Assembly (NCBI GenBank): GCA_035997675.1 | Contig: DASYIJ010000115.1 | Coordinates: 1 to 8,919, forward strand | Reading direction: 5' to 3' | Source: JALYZC01 sp035997675 | GTDB lineage: Bacteria > Actinomycetota > Thermoleophilia > Solirubrobacterales > Solirubrobacteraceae | Length of the DNA: 8,919 nt | Part shown: piece after piece, positions 1 through 5,831 of the stretch | Position numbering within the stretch: the first letter of the stretch is position 1 | Layout: each line of letters begins with the position of its first letter | Notes under the pieces: model-generated | What the model saw: only the letters and a program-made list of their open reading frames with translations | Told to the model about the DNA's origin: nothing | Database searches by the model: none | Translations under genes and position numbers: made by a program

Positions 1-398
1 GGGTCGGCAGCGAGATCCGGCTTGCCGGTGTCGATGATCTCGAAAGGCGGCGTCTCGGCGTCCGCCAGCACCTCGAGCCCGCGCGCGGACAGCTCGATCT
101 CACCCGTCGCGAGGTTGGGGTTGACCGTCCCCTCCTCGCGCCGCACGACGACCCCGACGACCGACACGACGTCCTCGGCGCGCAGCTTGTGGGCTGCGGC
201 GTGGGCCTCGGGCGCGGTGTCCGGGTGGAATACGACCTGGAGCAGGCCGGTGCGGTCGCGCAGGTCGATGAAGATCAGCCCGCCGTGGTCGCGACGCCGG
301 TGCACCCACCCGGCCACGCGGACCTCGTCGCCCGCCCGGGACGCGTCGACCGTTCCGGTCCAGGCGTCGCGGTACGCGTTGGCGCGCGGCGGCTTCAC
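1..398 (-). CDS. aspS: Aspartyl-tRNA synthetase, N-terminal part (runs off the window)
   Basis: Cytoplasmic enzyme that charges tRNA-Asp with aspartate. The 132 residues visible form the N-terminal OB-fold anticodon-binding domain: AGWVHRRRDHGGLIFIDLRD at about residues 30-49, then TGLLQVVFHPD and the linker TPPFEIID just before the catalytic domain, which lies outside the window. The start is GTG at 398, chosen because it overlaps the hisS stop as GTGA and has a GGGGAG ribosome-binding sequence (403-408) four bases upstream. It is the last visible gene of the minus-strand operon and is very probably co-translated with hisS. Bacterial AspRS is normally near 590 residues, so about three quarters is missing here. 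Whether it is the discriminating or the Asp/Asn non-discriminating type cannot be decided from this fragment. Confidence 0.95.
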   Translation of the reverse strand, partial: MKPPRANAYRDAWTGTVDASRAGDEVRVAGWVHRRRDHGGLIFIDLRDRTGLLQVVFHPDTAPEAHAAAHKLRAEDVVSVVGVVVRREEGTVNPNLATGEIELSARGLEVLADAETPPFEIIDTGKPDLAAD

Positions 399-1669
399 GC
401 GGCTCCCCGGCCGCGCAGCACGTCGCGGACCACGGCCGCCGGCTCCACATCGCGCTGCTCGCCGGATTCCATGTCCTTGAGTGCCGCGCCCTCCGACGAG
501 AGGATCGCCACGAAGCGCGCCCCGACCCGGTCGGCCTGCTTGAGCTGGCCCTTCAGCGAGCGGCCCGCGAGCTCCATCTGCGCGCCGAGGCCCGCCCGCC
601 GCGCCTCGACCGTGATCCCAAAGGCCTCGACGCGCTCGGCCGGGTCCGCGAATGCGACGAACAGGTCGACCGGAGGCGCGACGGTCGGTGGGCCCGAGAC
701 CGCGCCCGCCGCGTCGTCGGAGGCCAGCAGGATCCGCTCGATGCCGGCGGCCCACCCGCACCCGGGAGCGGGCGGCCCGCCAAGGGCCTCCACCAGCCCG
801 TCGTAGCGCCCGCCGCCGCCGACCCCGGACTGCGCGCCGAGCGCCTCGCTCTCGAACTCGAAAACCGTGCGCGTGTAGTAGTCCAGGCCGCGCACGAGGG
901 TGGGGTCCACCTCGTAGGCGAGGTCCGCCCGATCCAGCAGCGCCCGCACCTCGGCGAAGTGCTCGGCGTCCTCGCCGGTGAGGCGGTCGAGGAGGCGGGG
1001 CGCGCCCTCCATCACCTCTCGGGTTCCCGCGTGGTCGGCGTCGAACGCCCGGAGCGGGTTGAGATCGATGCGCTCACGAACCTCGGACGAGAGGGCCGCC
1101 TCGTGCTCGTGCAGGTAGGCCTGCAGGTCGGTGCGGTAGGCCGCGCGAACCTCCGGCGAGCCGAGGGAGGAGATCCGCAGGCGCACGCCGCGCGCGCCGA
1201 CCGCGTCGAGGAGCTCGGCGAGCAGCAGGATGGTTTCGGCGTCCACGGCCGGATCGTCCGAGCCGATCGCCTCGATCCCGACCTGCCAGAACTGCCGGAA
1301 GCGGCCGGCCTGCGGCGCCTCGTAGCGGAAGAAGCTCGACAGGTACCACAGGCGCACGGGCTGGGGAAGCTTGTGCATGCCGTGCTCGATGTAGGCGCGG
1401 CAGATCGGCGCCGTTCCCTCCGGCCGAAGCGTGAGCGACCGACCGCCACCGTCCTCGAAGGTGTACATCTCCTTTCGCACGACGTCGGTGCTGCCCCCCA
1501 CCCCGCGGGCGAACAGCTCCGTCGCCTCGAAGGTCGGCGTCTCGATGCGCCCGTACCCCGCGGGCTCCAGGATCCGGCGCGCCTCGCGCTCGATGGCCGC
1601 GCGCGCCGCCGCCTGTTCGGGCAGCACGTCGAACGTGCCGCGCGGCGCCTGGAGCTTCTCCGGGCTCAC
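395..1669 (-). CDS. hisS: Histidyl-tRNA synthetase
   Basis: Class II aminoacyl-tRNA synthetase of 424 residues, the usual length for bacterial HisRS; it makes His-tRNA in the cytoplasm. Visible motifs in order: motif 1 region GYGRIETPTFEATELF (39-54), the TLRPEGTAPICRAY stretch (80-93), motif 2 FRYEAPQAGRFRQFWQVGIE (114-133), the histidine-specific LVRGLDYYTRTVFEFE (258-273), GGGGRYDGL (284-292), and motif 3 GCGWAAGIERILL (303-315). A C-terminal HGTP-type anticodon-binding domain follows from about residue 335. The start is GTG at 1669, which overlaps the stop of the upstream hydrolase gene as GTGA; no good ribosome-binding site is visible, so translational coupling is inferred. Its own stop overlaps the aspS start the same way. 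hisS next to aspS is a recurrent bacterial arrangement. Confidence 0.97.
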   Translation of the reverse strand: MSPEKLQAPRGTFDVLPEQAAARAAIEREARRILEPAGYGRIETPTFEATELFARGVGGSTDVVRKEMYTFEDGGGRSLTLRPEGTAPICRAYIEHGMHKLPQPVRLWYLSSFFRYEAPQAGRFRQFWQVGIEAIGSDDPAVDAETILLLAELLDAVGARGVRLRISSLGSPEVRAAYRTDLQAYLHEHEAALSSEVRERIDLNPLRAFDADHAGTREVMEGAPRLLDRLTGEDAEHFAEVRALLDRADLAYEVDPTLVRGLDYYTRTVFEFESEALGAQSGVGGGGRYDGLVEALGGPPAPGCGWAAGIERILLASDDAAGAVSGPPTVAPPVDLFVAFADPAERVEAFGITVEARRAGLGAQMELAGRSLKGQLKQADRVGARFVAILSSEGAALKDMESGEQRDVEPAAVVRDVLRGRGAA

Positions 1670-2310
1670 CGCTCGGCGGCGATTTCCAGCAGGAACGGGT
1701 TCGTCGCCGACTCGCGGCCGAGCGTGGTGATCCCCATGTGCCCGGGGTAGACCGTCGTCTCGGGCGGGAAGCCGTCGACCAGCGTGGCGATCGAGCGGAA
1801 GAGGGTCGGCGCGTCGCCGCCGGGCAGGTCGGTACGGCCGATCGAGCCCTCGAACAGGACGTCGCCCGAGAACAGCGCGCGCTCGGCGGGGATCGAATAG
1901 GTCACGTGGCCGGGGCTGTGGCCGGGCGTGAACAGGACGTCGATGTCAAAGCCGGCGAGCGAGAGGCGCTCCCCGCCCGAGACGGTCTCGTCGGCATCGT
2001 AGGACTCGTACGGGCCGAACCCGGGCCACGGGACGAAGCTCATGATGTCCGCCAGCACGGGCACCTCGAGCTGCGGGCAGTAGACCGGCGCGCCGGTGGC
2101 GCGGGCGACGGGCGCTACCGCGCCCACGTGGTCGAAGTGCGTGTGCGTCAGAAGGATCGCCTGGACATCGAGTCCGAGCTCCTCGATGGCCCCGAGCAGT
2201 CGATCCTCCTCTTCGCCGGGGTCGATCACGATCGCCTGCGACGAGCCGTCCGGGCTCGCGAAGTAGGAGTTCTCGCTCACCATGCCGACCGTGAAGCTGC
2301 GGACGTCCAT
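1666..2310 (-). CDS. Metallo-beta-lactamase-fold hydrolase (glyoxalase II-like)
   Basis: A 214-residue compact MBL-fold protein, probably cytoplasmic, with no signal peptide. The full dinuclear metal site is present: THTHFDH gives H56, H58, D60 and H61; TPGH gives H131; SGD gives D150; YPGH gives H191. This matches hydroxyacylglutathione hydrolase-type thiolesterases, but the long C-terminal glutathione-binding domain of classical glyoxalase II is absent, so the substrate is unknown and some other thioester or low-molecular-weight thiol adduct is possible. The start is set at ATG 2310 because an AAGGAGG sequence lies four bases upstream; the in-frame GTG at 2313 would be only one base from it. 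The ATG overlaps the upstream stop as TGATG, and its stop overlaps hisS. An MBL hydrolase directly before hisS is a known actinobacterial gene order, though a functional link to charging is not established. Confidence 0.9.
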   Translation of the reverse strand: MDVRSFTVGMVSENSYFASPDGSSQAIVIDPGEEEDRLLGAIEELGLDVQAILLTHTHFDHVGAVAPVARATGAPVYCPQLEVPVLADIMSFVPWPGFGPYESYDADETVSGGERLSLAGFDIDVLFTPGHSPGHVTYSIPAERALFSGDVLFEGSIGRTDLPGGDAPTLFRSIATLVDGFPPETTVYPGHMGITTLGRESATNPFLLEIAAER

Positions 2311-2696
2311 CACGCCTCCTTGTCGCGCGGCTTCTGCTTCTCCAGCGCCTTCTTGCGCTGGCGGCGGCGATACAGGAACAGGTCGGTGTAGTAGCCCATC
2401 GGGAGGTAGATGAGCACCATGAAGGCGGCCAGGCTGATGGCCGCGCCCGGCTGCTGCTTGAACAGCACGAGCACCGCGACGAGGAACACGGCGGCGGCGA
2501 TGAGCGCGCGCTGGCCGGCGCTCTTCCAGGTCGGCGGGCGGTCGAGGCGCTCGAGCCGCTTCTGGCGCGAGATCTCCTGCTTGCTGGCGCCGCGCTCCTT
2601 CGGGTCGGGCTTGCGGCCGGTGCGCCCGCGCGACTCGATCGTGCCGGCGGCGGTGCCACGGTGCTTGGAGCGTCGCTTGCGCTTCGTCTGGGCCAT
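2310..2696 (-). CDS. Small basic protein with two predicted membrane segments, unknown function
   Basis: I do not recognise a characterised family. The 128-residue product has a strongly basic hydrophilic N-terminus (MAQTKRKRRSKHRG and onward to about residue 60, rich in Lys and Arg), two hydrophobic stretches at about 62-79 (ALIAAAVFLVAVLVLF) and 84-103 (GAAISLAAFMVLIYLPMGYY), and a basic tail of about 20 residues (YRRRQRKKALEKQKPRDKEA). With positive charge at both ends, the positive-inside rule predicts both termini in the cytoplasm and a very short outside loop (KQQPGA). The start is ATG 2696, 13 bases after the ftcD stop; no ribosome-binding site is seen there. The frame stays open far upstream, but that extension is the shadow of ftcD. 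Its end overlaps the MBL gene. The place in an aminoacyl-tRNA synthetase operon and the basic termini make nucleic-acid or ribosome contact conceivable, but this is speculation. Confidence 0.85.
   Translation of the reverse strand: MAQTKRKRRSKHRGTAAGTIESRGRTGRKPDPKERGASKQEISRQKRLERLDRPPTWKSAGQRALIAAAVFLVAVLVLFKQQPGAAISLAAFMVLIYLPMGYYTDLFLYRRRQRKKALEKQKPRDKEA
2315..2321 (-). promoter_or_regulatory. Strong ribosome-binding site that decides the MBL hydrolase start
   Basis: On the minus strand this reads AAGGAGG, near-perfect complementarity to the 16S 3' end, inside the last codons of the upstream membrane-protein gene. It sits four bases from ATG 2310 and only one from GTG 2313, favouring the ATG. 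It is the best Shine-Dalgarno sequence in the operon. Confidence 0.75.
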
Positions 2697-2698
2697 GT

Positions 2699-2710
2699 GG
2701 CTTACAAGCC
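2699..2710. repeat. Short palindrome between ftcD and the small membrane-protein gene
   Basis: GGCTTACAAGCC is a 5-bp inverted repeat around a 2-base centre, filling nearly the whole 13-base gap and touching the ftcD stop. The loop is too small for a stable RNA hairpin and no T run follows on the minus strand, so it is not a convincing terminator. It could be a protein site or chance. Confidence 0.3.
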
Positions 2711-3582
2711 TAGTGGTCGAGGACGCGTTCGATGTGATGCCGCGCCGGGTCGTAGCCCGGGATCGGGACGTCGTCGGGGAAGTCGGCGAACGCGACCGCC
2801 GGCGCGAGGCCGACGAGCTCCACCGCCGCGACGGGAGCGTGCGCGCGCACGGCCTCGACCACGGCGCGCAGCGGCGTGGCGCGCGGGTCCTCGACGTTGG
2901 TCGAGACCTGGGCGATCCGGCGCTGTGCCAGCTCGAGCCCCAGCGCCCGCACGCCGGCCAGGCCCTCGGAGCCGCCCTCGCGGATGCCGGCGGCGATCCG
3001 CCTCGCGTCGTCCAGGGTCGCCGGCGGTGCCAGCTCGAGGTTGAACGCGACCAGCGGCGGGCGCGCCGCGACGAGCGCCACGCCGCCCGTCGGATGGCGC
3101 TCGCCGGGGCCGAAGTCCGGGTGCAGCTCGCCATGGCGCAGCCGGTCGCCGAGGGCGTCGGCGCCCCCGCGGCGAAGCTCCGCTCGGGTCCGCCCCCCCG
3201 CGAGCGCGCCGTACAGGAGCACCGGTAGATCGAGCTCACGGCCGAGCAGGTCGCCGAGCACCAGCGCCTCCGCGCACGCCGCACCCCGTGCGGCGTCGTC
3301 GAGGTGGACGATCGGCGCCACGTCGAGCGCACCCACCCGGGGATGGACGCCGTCGTGCGCCGAGACGTCGACGCGCTCCAGTGCGGTGCGTGCCCCCGCG
3401 AGCACCGCCGGGGCGAGCTCGCCGGGCGCCCCGGCGAGCGTGAACACCGCGCGGTGGTGATCGGCGTCGGCGTGCACGTCCAGCACGCGCGCGCCGCCCG
3501 CCGCGAAGGCGGCGCCGATCGCGTCGAGGGCCGCGGCGTCGCGCCCCTCGGACACGTTGGGGACGGCGAGGAGCGTCGTCAC
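2710..3582 (-). CDS. ftcD: Glutamate formimidoyltransferase (stand-alone)
   Basis: Transfers the formimino group from N-formimino-L-glutamate, a histidine-degradation intermediate, to tetrahydrofolate (EC 2.1.2.5); cytoplasmic. The 290-residue length fits the two-part formiminotransferase domain alone, without the cyclodeaminase domain of the mammalian fusion. Family signatures: LLAVPNVSEGRD (4-15), DADHHRAVFTLAG (39-51), HDGVHPRVGALDVAPIVHL (76-94) with H80 at the expected catalytic histidine, RRGGADALGDRL (137-148), PDFGPGERHPTGGVALVAAR (155-174), FNLEL (180-184) and QVSTNVEDP (225-233). The start is GTG at 3582, overlapping the upstream stop as GTGA; the open frame continues much farther upstream but only as a shadow of the neighbouring gene. 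No other histidine-utilisation gene (hutH, hutU, hutI) or separate cyclodeaminase is in the window. Function is well supported; a divergent relative with a different formimino donor cannot be excluded. Confidence 0.9.
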   Translation of the reverse strand: MTTLLAVPNVSEGRDAAALDAIGAAFAAGGARVLDVHADADHHRAVFTLAGAPGELAPAVLAGARTALERVDVSAHDGVHPRVGALDVAPIVHLDDAARGAACAEALVLGDLLGRELDLPVLLYGALAGGRTRAELRRGGADALGDRLRHGELHPDFGPGERHPTGGVALVAARPPLVAFNLELAPPATLDDARRIAAGIREGGSEGLAGVRALGLELAQRRIAQVSTNVEDPRATPLRAVVEAVRAHAPVAAVELVGLAPAVAFADFPDDVPIPGYDPARHHIERVLDH

Positions 3583-4526
3583 GCGTCGACGACGAGTCGG
3601 CCGGCCTCGAGAATCGGTTTCCCGCCCACCGTGAGCGTCGCGTCGAGGACGACCACGTCGAGATGAATCGGGACCGCCACCGTCCCGCCGATCCCCGCGC
3701 TGGCGCCAAAGGCCACGTGCACGGTTCCGAGGATCTTCTCGTCCTCGAGGACGTTGCCGGTCAGTGTCGCGCGGTCGTTCGTCCCGATGCCGAGCTCGGC
3801 GAGGTTGACCCCGGCGTCGCCGTGGGCGCGCAGCGCCTCGAGCAGACGCTCCCCCTCCGGGCCGGTCGCATCCACCAGTCGACCGTCGCGGACCGTGAGC
3901 CGCGCGGGCTCGGAAGCCAGCCCGATCGACGCGAGCGACGAGGCCATCAGCGTCCCCTCTCCGCCGGCCGGCGCGATGAAGCCCTCGCCGCAGGGCAGGT
4001 TGCCGAAGGCACCGGGCGCGGAGAGGTCGCCGTCGTCGGATATGCCGGTGCGGCCGGTCAGGTCGAGCCGGAAGTCGGATCCCCGCGGGCACGTGACGTG
4101 CGCCTCGCCAGCGTCGGTCACCGCGCGGGCGACCGCGGAGCTGCGCGCCCGCAGAGTGACGAAGTCCACCGCCATCACGCGGGCGAGCATGTCGACCGTG
4201 ACCCCGGGCATGGTGGCGCCGCGGGCGCCCGCGTCGGACGCTGCCTTGCGCGCGCGCGTGTGCGAGAGCGATCGCGAGGTCGGGGCGACGAACACGTCGG
4301 CGGCCGCCAACGCGGCGGCCACCGGCGGCGGCGGCTCGGTCCCGTCGGCCTCGCGCTCGTCGATCACGGCGAGGACCGCGTCGGCACCGGACGCCGCCGC
4401 CCTATCCCGCAGGGCATCGCCGAGCTGGCGAGTTGCCGCGTCGACTATGACGAGCGCGTTCTCCCCGGCGGCCACCCGCAGGCAGTCGGCGATGACGGTG
4501 TCGACGGCGTGTTCGAGATCGGTCAT
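3579..4526 (-). CDS. M29 aminopeptidase / NicX-like metalloenzyme
   Basis: About 315 residues from ATG 4526 (numbers here count from the alternative GTG at 4535, three codons earlier). The C-terminal half carries the hallmarks of the aminopeptidase T (M29) superfamily: GNLPCGEGFIAP with E184, NLAELGIGTN with E247, EDEKILGTVHVAFG with H273, and the HLD pair H291/D293. The His, His, Asp set matches the iron ligands described for NicX, 2,5-dihydroxypyridine dioxygenase; the two glutamates match the extra ligands of dinuclear M29 peptidases. At this length the protein is clearly shorter than classical M29 peptidases (about 410) and nearer NicX (about 350), so peptidase or ring-cleaving or other hydrolytic activity remains open. 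It is the first gene of the minus-strand operon and overlaps ftcD. No clear ribosome-binding site is visible; a TAGACC box 12 bases upstream of the ATG suggests a nearly leaderless message. Confidence 0.82.
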   Translation of the reverse strand: MTDLEHAVDTVIADCLRVAAGENALVIVDAATRQLGDALRDRAAASGADAVLAVIDEREADGTEPPPPVAAALAAADVFVAPTSRSLSHTRARKAASDAGARGATMPGVTVDMLARVMAVDFVTLRARSSAVARAVTDAGEAHVTCPRGSDFRLDLTGRTGISDDGDLSAPGAFGNLPCGEGFIAPAGGEGTLMASSLASIGLASEPARLTVRDGRLVDATGPEGERLLEALRAHGDAGVNLAELGIGTNDRATLTGNVLEDEKILGTVHVAFGASAGIGGTVAVPIHLDVVVLDATLTVGGKPILEAGRLVVDA

Positions 4527-4538
4527 GGCGCGCACAGG

Positions 4539-4544
4539 GGTCTA
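4539..4544 (-). promoter_or_regulatory. Possible -10 box for the minus-strand operon
   Basis: Reads TAGACC on the minus strand, 12 bases before ATG 4526. Transcription starting about seven bases downstream would give a leader of only about five bases, fitting the lack of a ribosome-binding site. No convincing -35 box is present at 16-18 bases, so this is tentative. Confidence 0.25.
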
Positions 4545-4582
4545 GGAAACCGGTGCGTCGGCCGATGATGTCACGGGCGGTT

Positions 4583-4611
4583 CGCACGGACGCGGACATG
4601 CCCGTGCGTCA
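4583..4611. repeat. Inverted repeat abutting the pilin start codon
   Basis: CGCACGG at 4583-4589 pairs with CCGTGCG at 4602-4608 (7 bp, 12-base spacer), inside the short gap between the divergent peptidase-like and pilin genes. Its flanking 10-mers, CGCACGGACG and CCGTGCGTCA, recur exactly and in the same order at 5789-5834. It may be an operator, or an RNA stem that hides the pilin start. Confidence 0.45.
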
Positions 4612-5078
4612 TGGACTCGCGAACCGTCCAGCCCTCCGCCGAAATGCCGGCCGTCGTCGATGACGACCGCGGCTTCTCGTTCATCGAGCTGCTGGTCGTC
4701 ATGCTCATCATCGGGATCCTGGCGGCGATCGCGCTGCCGATGTTCGCCGGCCAGGGCCGCCGCGGCCAGGACGCCAACGCCAAGAGCAACGCCCGCAACC
4801 TTGCGGGCCAGGTCGAGGCGTGCAGCACGGAGAAGTCCGACTACATGCAGTGCGACACGCTGGCGGAGCTCAGCGCCGGCGGCGATCAGCTCGGCTTCGT
4901 CTACGGCGGCGCTCCGGGTCAGGCCAACGTGTCGGGCGCCAAGTCAGACAGCTTCGACGTCACCGCGTACTCGCTCAGCGGCAACAACTTCACGATCTCG
5001 CGCGACAAGAACGGCACCCTCACGCGCACCTGCACCACCCCTGGCGACGCCGGCTGCAAGCAGACCGGCACCTGGTAG
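4611..5078 (+). CDS. Type IV pilin-like protein (prepilin)
   Basis: A 155-residue protein with a class III prepilin signal: a hydrophilic leader ending RG, then FSFIELLVVMLIIGILAAIA. Cleavage is expected after G21, leaving F22 as the methylated first residue with the conserved glutamate E26 at +5. The hydrophobic helix runs about 22-45, and a polar periplasmic or surface domain follows with four cysteines (C71, C81, C141, C149), likely two disulfides. The charged stretch GQGRRGQDANAKSNARNLAG after the helix resembles other short pilins and pseudopilins. The start could be ATG 4611 or ATG 4644 (leader of 21 or 10 residues); neither has a good ribosome-binding site. No prepilin peptidase, ATPase or other pilus gene is nearby, so it depends on machinery encoded elsewhere. 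Whether it is a major pilin, minor pilin or pseudopilin cannot be told. Confidence 0.88.
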   Translation: MDSRTVQPSAEMPAVVDDDRGFSFIELLVVMLIIGILAAIALPMFAGQGRRGQDANAKSNARNLAGQVEACSTEKSDYMQCDTLAELSAGGDQLGFVYGGAPGQANVSGAKSDSFDVTAYSLSGNNFTISRDKNGTLTRTCTTPGDAGCKQTGTW

Positions 5079-5086
5079 CGGCGCCG

Positions 5087-5115
5087 TTCGCGCGGGCGCA
5101 ACCCGACGCTAGACT
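5087..5115 (+). promoter_or_regulatory. Probable promoter of the tRNA gene
   Basis: TAGACT at 5110-5115 is a plausible -10 box, ending 11 bases before the mature tRNA 5' end; a TSS about seven bases on would leave a 5' leader of a few bases. TTCGCG at 5087-5092, 17 bases upstream, is only a poor -35 match. The position immediately before a tRNA is the main support. Confidence 0.35.
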
Positions 5116-5126
5116 CGCGAACCCCC

Positions 5127-5200
5127 GCCGGAGTAGCTCAGTCGGTTAGAGCAGCGGAATCATAATCCGCGTGTCGGGGGTTCGAGTCCCTCCTCCGGCA
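5127..5200 (+). tRNA. tRNA with CAT anticodon (elongator tRNA-Met most likely)
   Basis: A complete 74-base cloverleaf without encoded CCA. Acceptor stem GCCGGAG (5127-5133) pairs fully with CTCCGGC (5193-5199), discriminator A at 5200. D arm GCTC/GAGC (5136-5139, 5149-5152); anticodon stem GCGGA/TCCGC (5154-5158, 5166-5170) around loop ATCATAA, with anticodon CAT at 5161-5163; five-base variable loop GTGTC; T arm GGGGG/CCCTC with loop TTCGAGT. The paired G1-C72 and the absence of three consecutive G-C pairs in the anticodon stem argue against initiator tRNA-fMet. A tRNA-Ile2 whose C34 is converted to lysidine by TilS has the same DNA anticodon and cannot be strictly excluded. CCA must be added by nucleotidyltransferase. 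Confidence 0.96.
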
Positions 5201-5218
5201 TGAGTAAAAGGCCTGCAA

Positions 5219-5237
5219 AACGGCAGGTTCTGCCGTT
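5219..5237 (-). terminator. Rho-independent terminator for the VOC gene (perhaps bidirectional)
   Basis: A perfect 8-bp inverted repeat, AACGGCAG (5219-5226) and CTGCCGTT (5230-5237), with a three-base loop. On the minus strand the stem is followed by TTTT and, after a short GC segment, another TTTT, and it lies 24 bases past the stop of the VOC gene, so it should end that transcript before it reads into the tRNA. Only two T residues close the stem on the plus strand, so any role in ending the tRNA transcript is weaker. Confidence 0.65.
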
Positions 5238-5260
5238 CGCCACGGCGGTTGCGATACGGG

Positions 5261-5725
5261 TCAGTCCGGCGCGCGGTCGAGCCGCTCGGCGAGTTCGACG
5301 ATCAGGCCTTCGGGTCCGCGGACGTAGCAGAGGAGAAAGGTGTTCTCGTAGTCGACGATCTCCCCGACCGTTTCCCAGCCGGCCTCTCGGACGCGGTCGA
5401 CGACGCCACGCACGTCGTCGACCTTGAAGGCGACGTGCCGGAGCCCAGGTCGGTTCGCCGCCGGCGCCGGCTCTTGAGCGCTGGCGGAGGGCGAGTGGAA
5501 GCGCACCACCTCGAACATGTCGCTGCCGTCGGGGGTGCGAGCCATCACGACTTCGACGGTCACGTTCTCGAGATCAATGATCCGGTCGATCCACTCCCCG
5601 CTGAACCGCCCAGGCTCGCCGCAGTCGAAGCCGAGCAGCGCGAGAAACCGGACTGTCTCGTCGAGGTCCTCGACGACGAGTCCGATGTGGACGAAGTCGG
5701 TGACGCCGGGGCGATGGCTGTCCAT
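5261..5725 (-). CDS. VOC-family (glyoxalase/epimerase/dioxygenase fold) protein
   Basis: A 154-residue cytoplasmic protein of the vicinal oxygen chelate superfamily with two beta-alpha-beta-beta-beta modules. The first opens with VHIGLVVEDLDETVRFLALLGF (12-33), the second with GLRHVAFKVDDVRGVVDRV (94-112). Likely metal ligands are H13, E72 (in MFEVV), H97 and E144 (in IVELAE), the usual first-strand and last-strand positions. Length and layout resemble methylmalonyl-CoA epimerase and glyoxalase I relatives, but specific signatures of either are not clear, so only the fold and probable divalent-metal chemistry are assigned. The start is ATG 5725; the frame is open further upstream, but that part is a shadow of the divergent gene. 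No good ribosome-binding site is visible. It diverges from an enoyl-CoA hydratase-like gene, making coenzyme-A thioester chemistry possible but unproven. Confidence 0.87.
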   Translation of the reverse strand: MDSHRPGVTDFVHIGLVVEDLDETVRFLALLGFDCGEPGRFSGEWIDRIIDLENVTVEVVMARTPDGSDMFEVVRFHSPSASAQEPAPAANRPGLRHVAFKVDDVRGVVDRVREAGWETVGEIVDYENTFLLCYVRGPEGLIVELAERLDRAPD

Positions 5726-5788
5726 TGAGGTCAAACGACTCGCTCGAGGTCGCCGGGCTGCCGGAGTCGTGAGGGTATCGGCCGCGGG

Positions 5789-5831
5789 CGCACGGACGTG
5801 CGGCGCTCCCGCTTCGCGCGAAGTCCGTGCG
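5789..5831. repeat. Long-spaced inverted repeat, possible operator
   Basis: CGCACGGAC (5789-5797) and GTCCGTGCG (5823-5831) are perfect 9-bp inverted arms with 25 bases between them. The extended arms CGCACGGACG and CCGTGCGTCA (5825-5834) also occur, in the same order, before the pilin gene at 4583-4611. This looks more like a protein-binding pair or a shared element than a terminator, as no T run follows. Confidence 0.5.
5812..5823. repeat. 12-bp perfect palindrome
   Basis: CTTCGCGCGAAG is self-complementary across 12 bases and lies within the larger inverted repeat, its last base being the first of the right arm. In the middle of a divergent promoter region it is a reasonable dimer-binding operator candidate, though GC-rich DNA yields such palindromes by chance. 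Confidence 0.4.

Noticed and set aside
959..1750. Long plus-strand open frame opposite hisS
   Set aside because: Shadow of hisS; no family signature or credible start signals.
2697..3332. Upstream extension of the small membrane-protein frame
   Set aside because: Low-complexity shadow of ftcD; the basic N-terminus begins naturally at ATG 2696.
3583..4092. Upstream extension of the ftcD frame to give a 460-codon protein
   Set aside because: The extension overlaps the M29-like gene in another frame and has no similarity to anything; the formiminotransferase family begins at the GTGA start.
3663..4568. Long plus-strand open frame of about 300 codons opposite the M29-like gene
   Set aside because: It is antisense to a gene with clear family motifs; Arg/Gly/Ala-rich translation without recognisable domains is the usual GC-rich shadow.
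5081..5099. GCGCC/GGCGC hairpin after the pilin stop as a terminator
   Set aside because: Only a 5-bp stem with a nine-base loop and no T run; such hairpins are common by chance at this GC content.
5127..5260. Integration (att) site at the tRNA 3' end
   Set aside because: No second copy of the tRNA 3' end, no integrase and no phage-like gene in the window.
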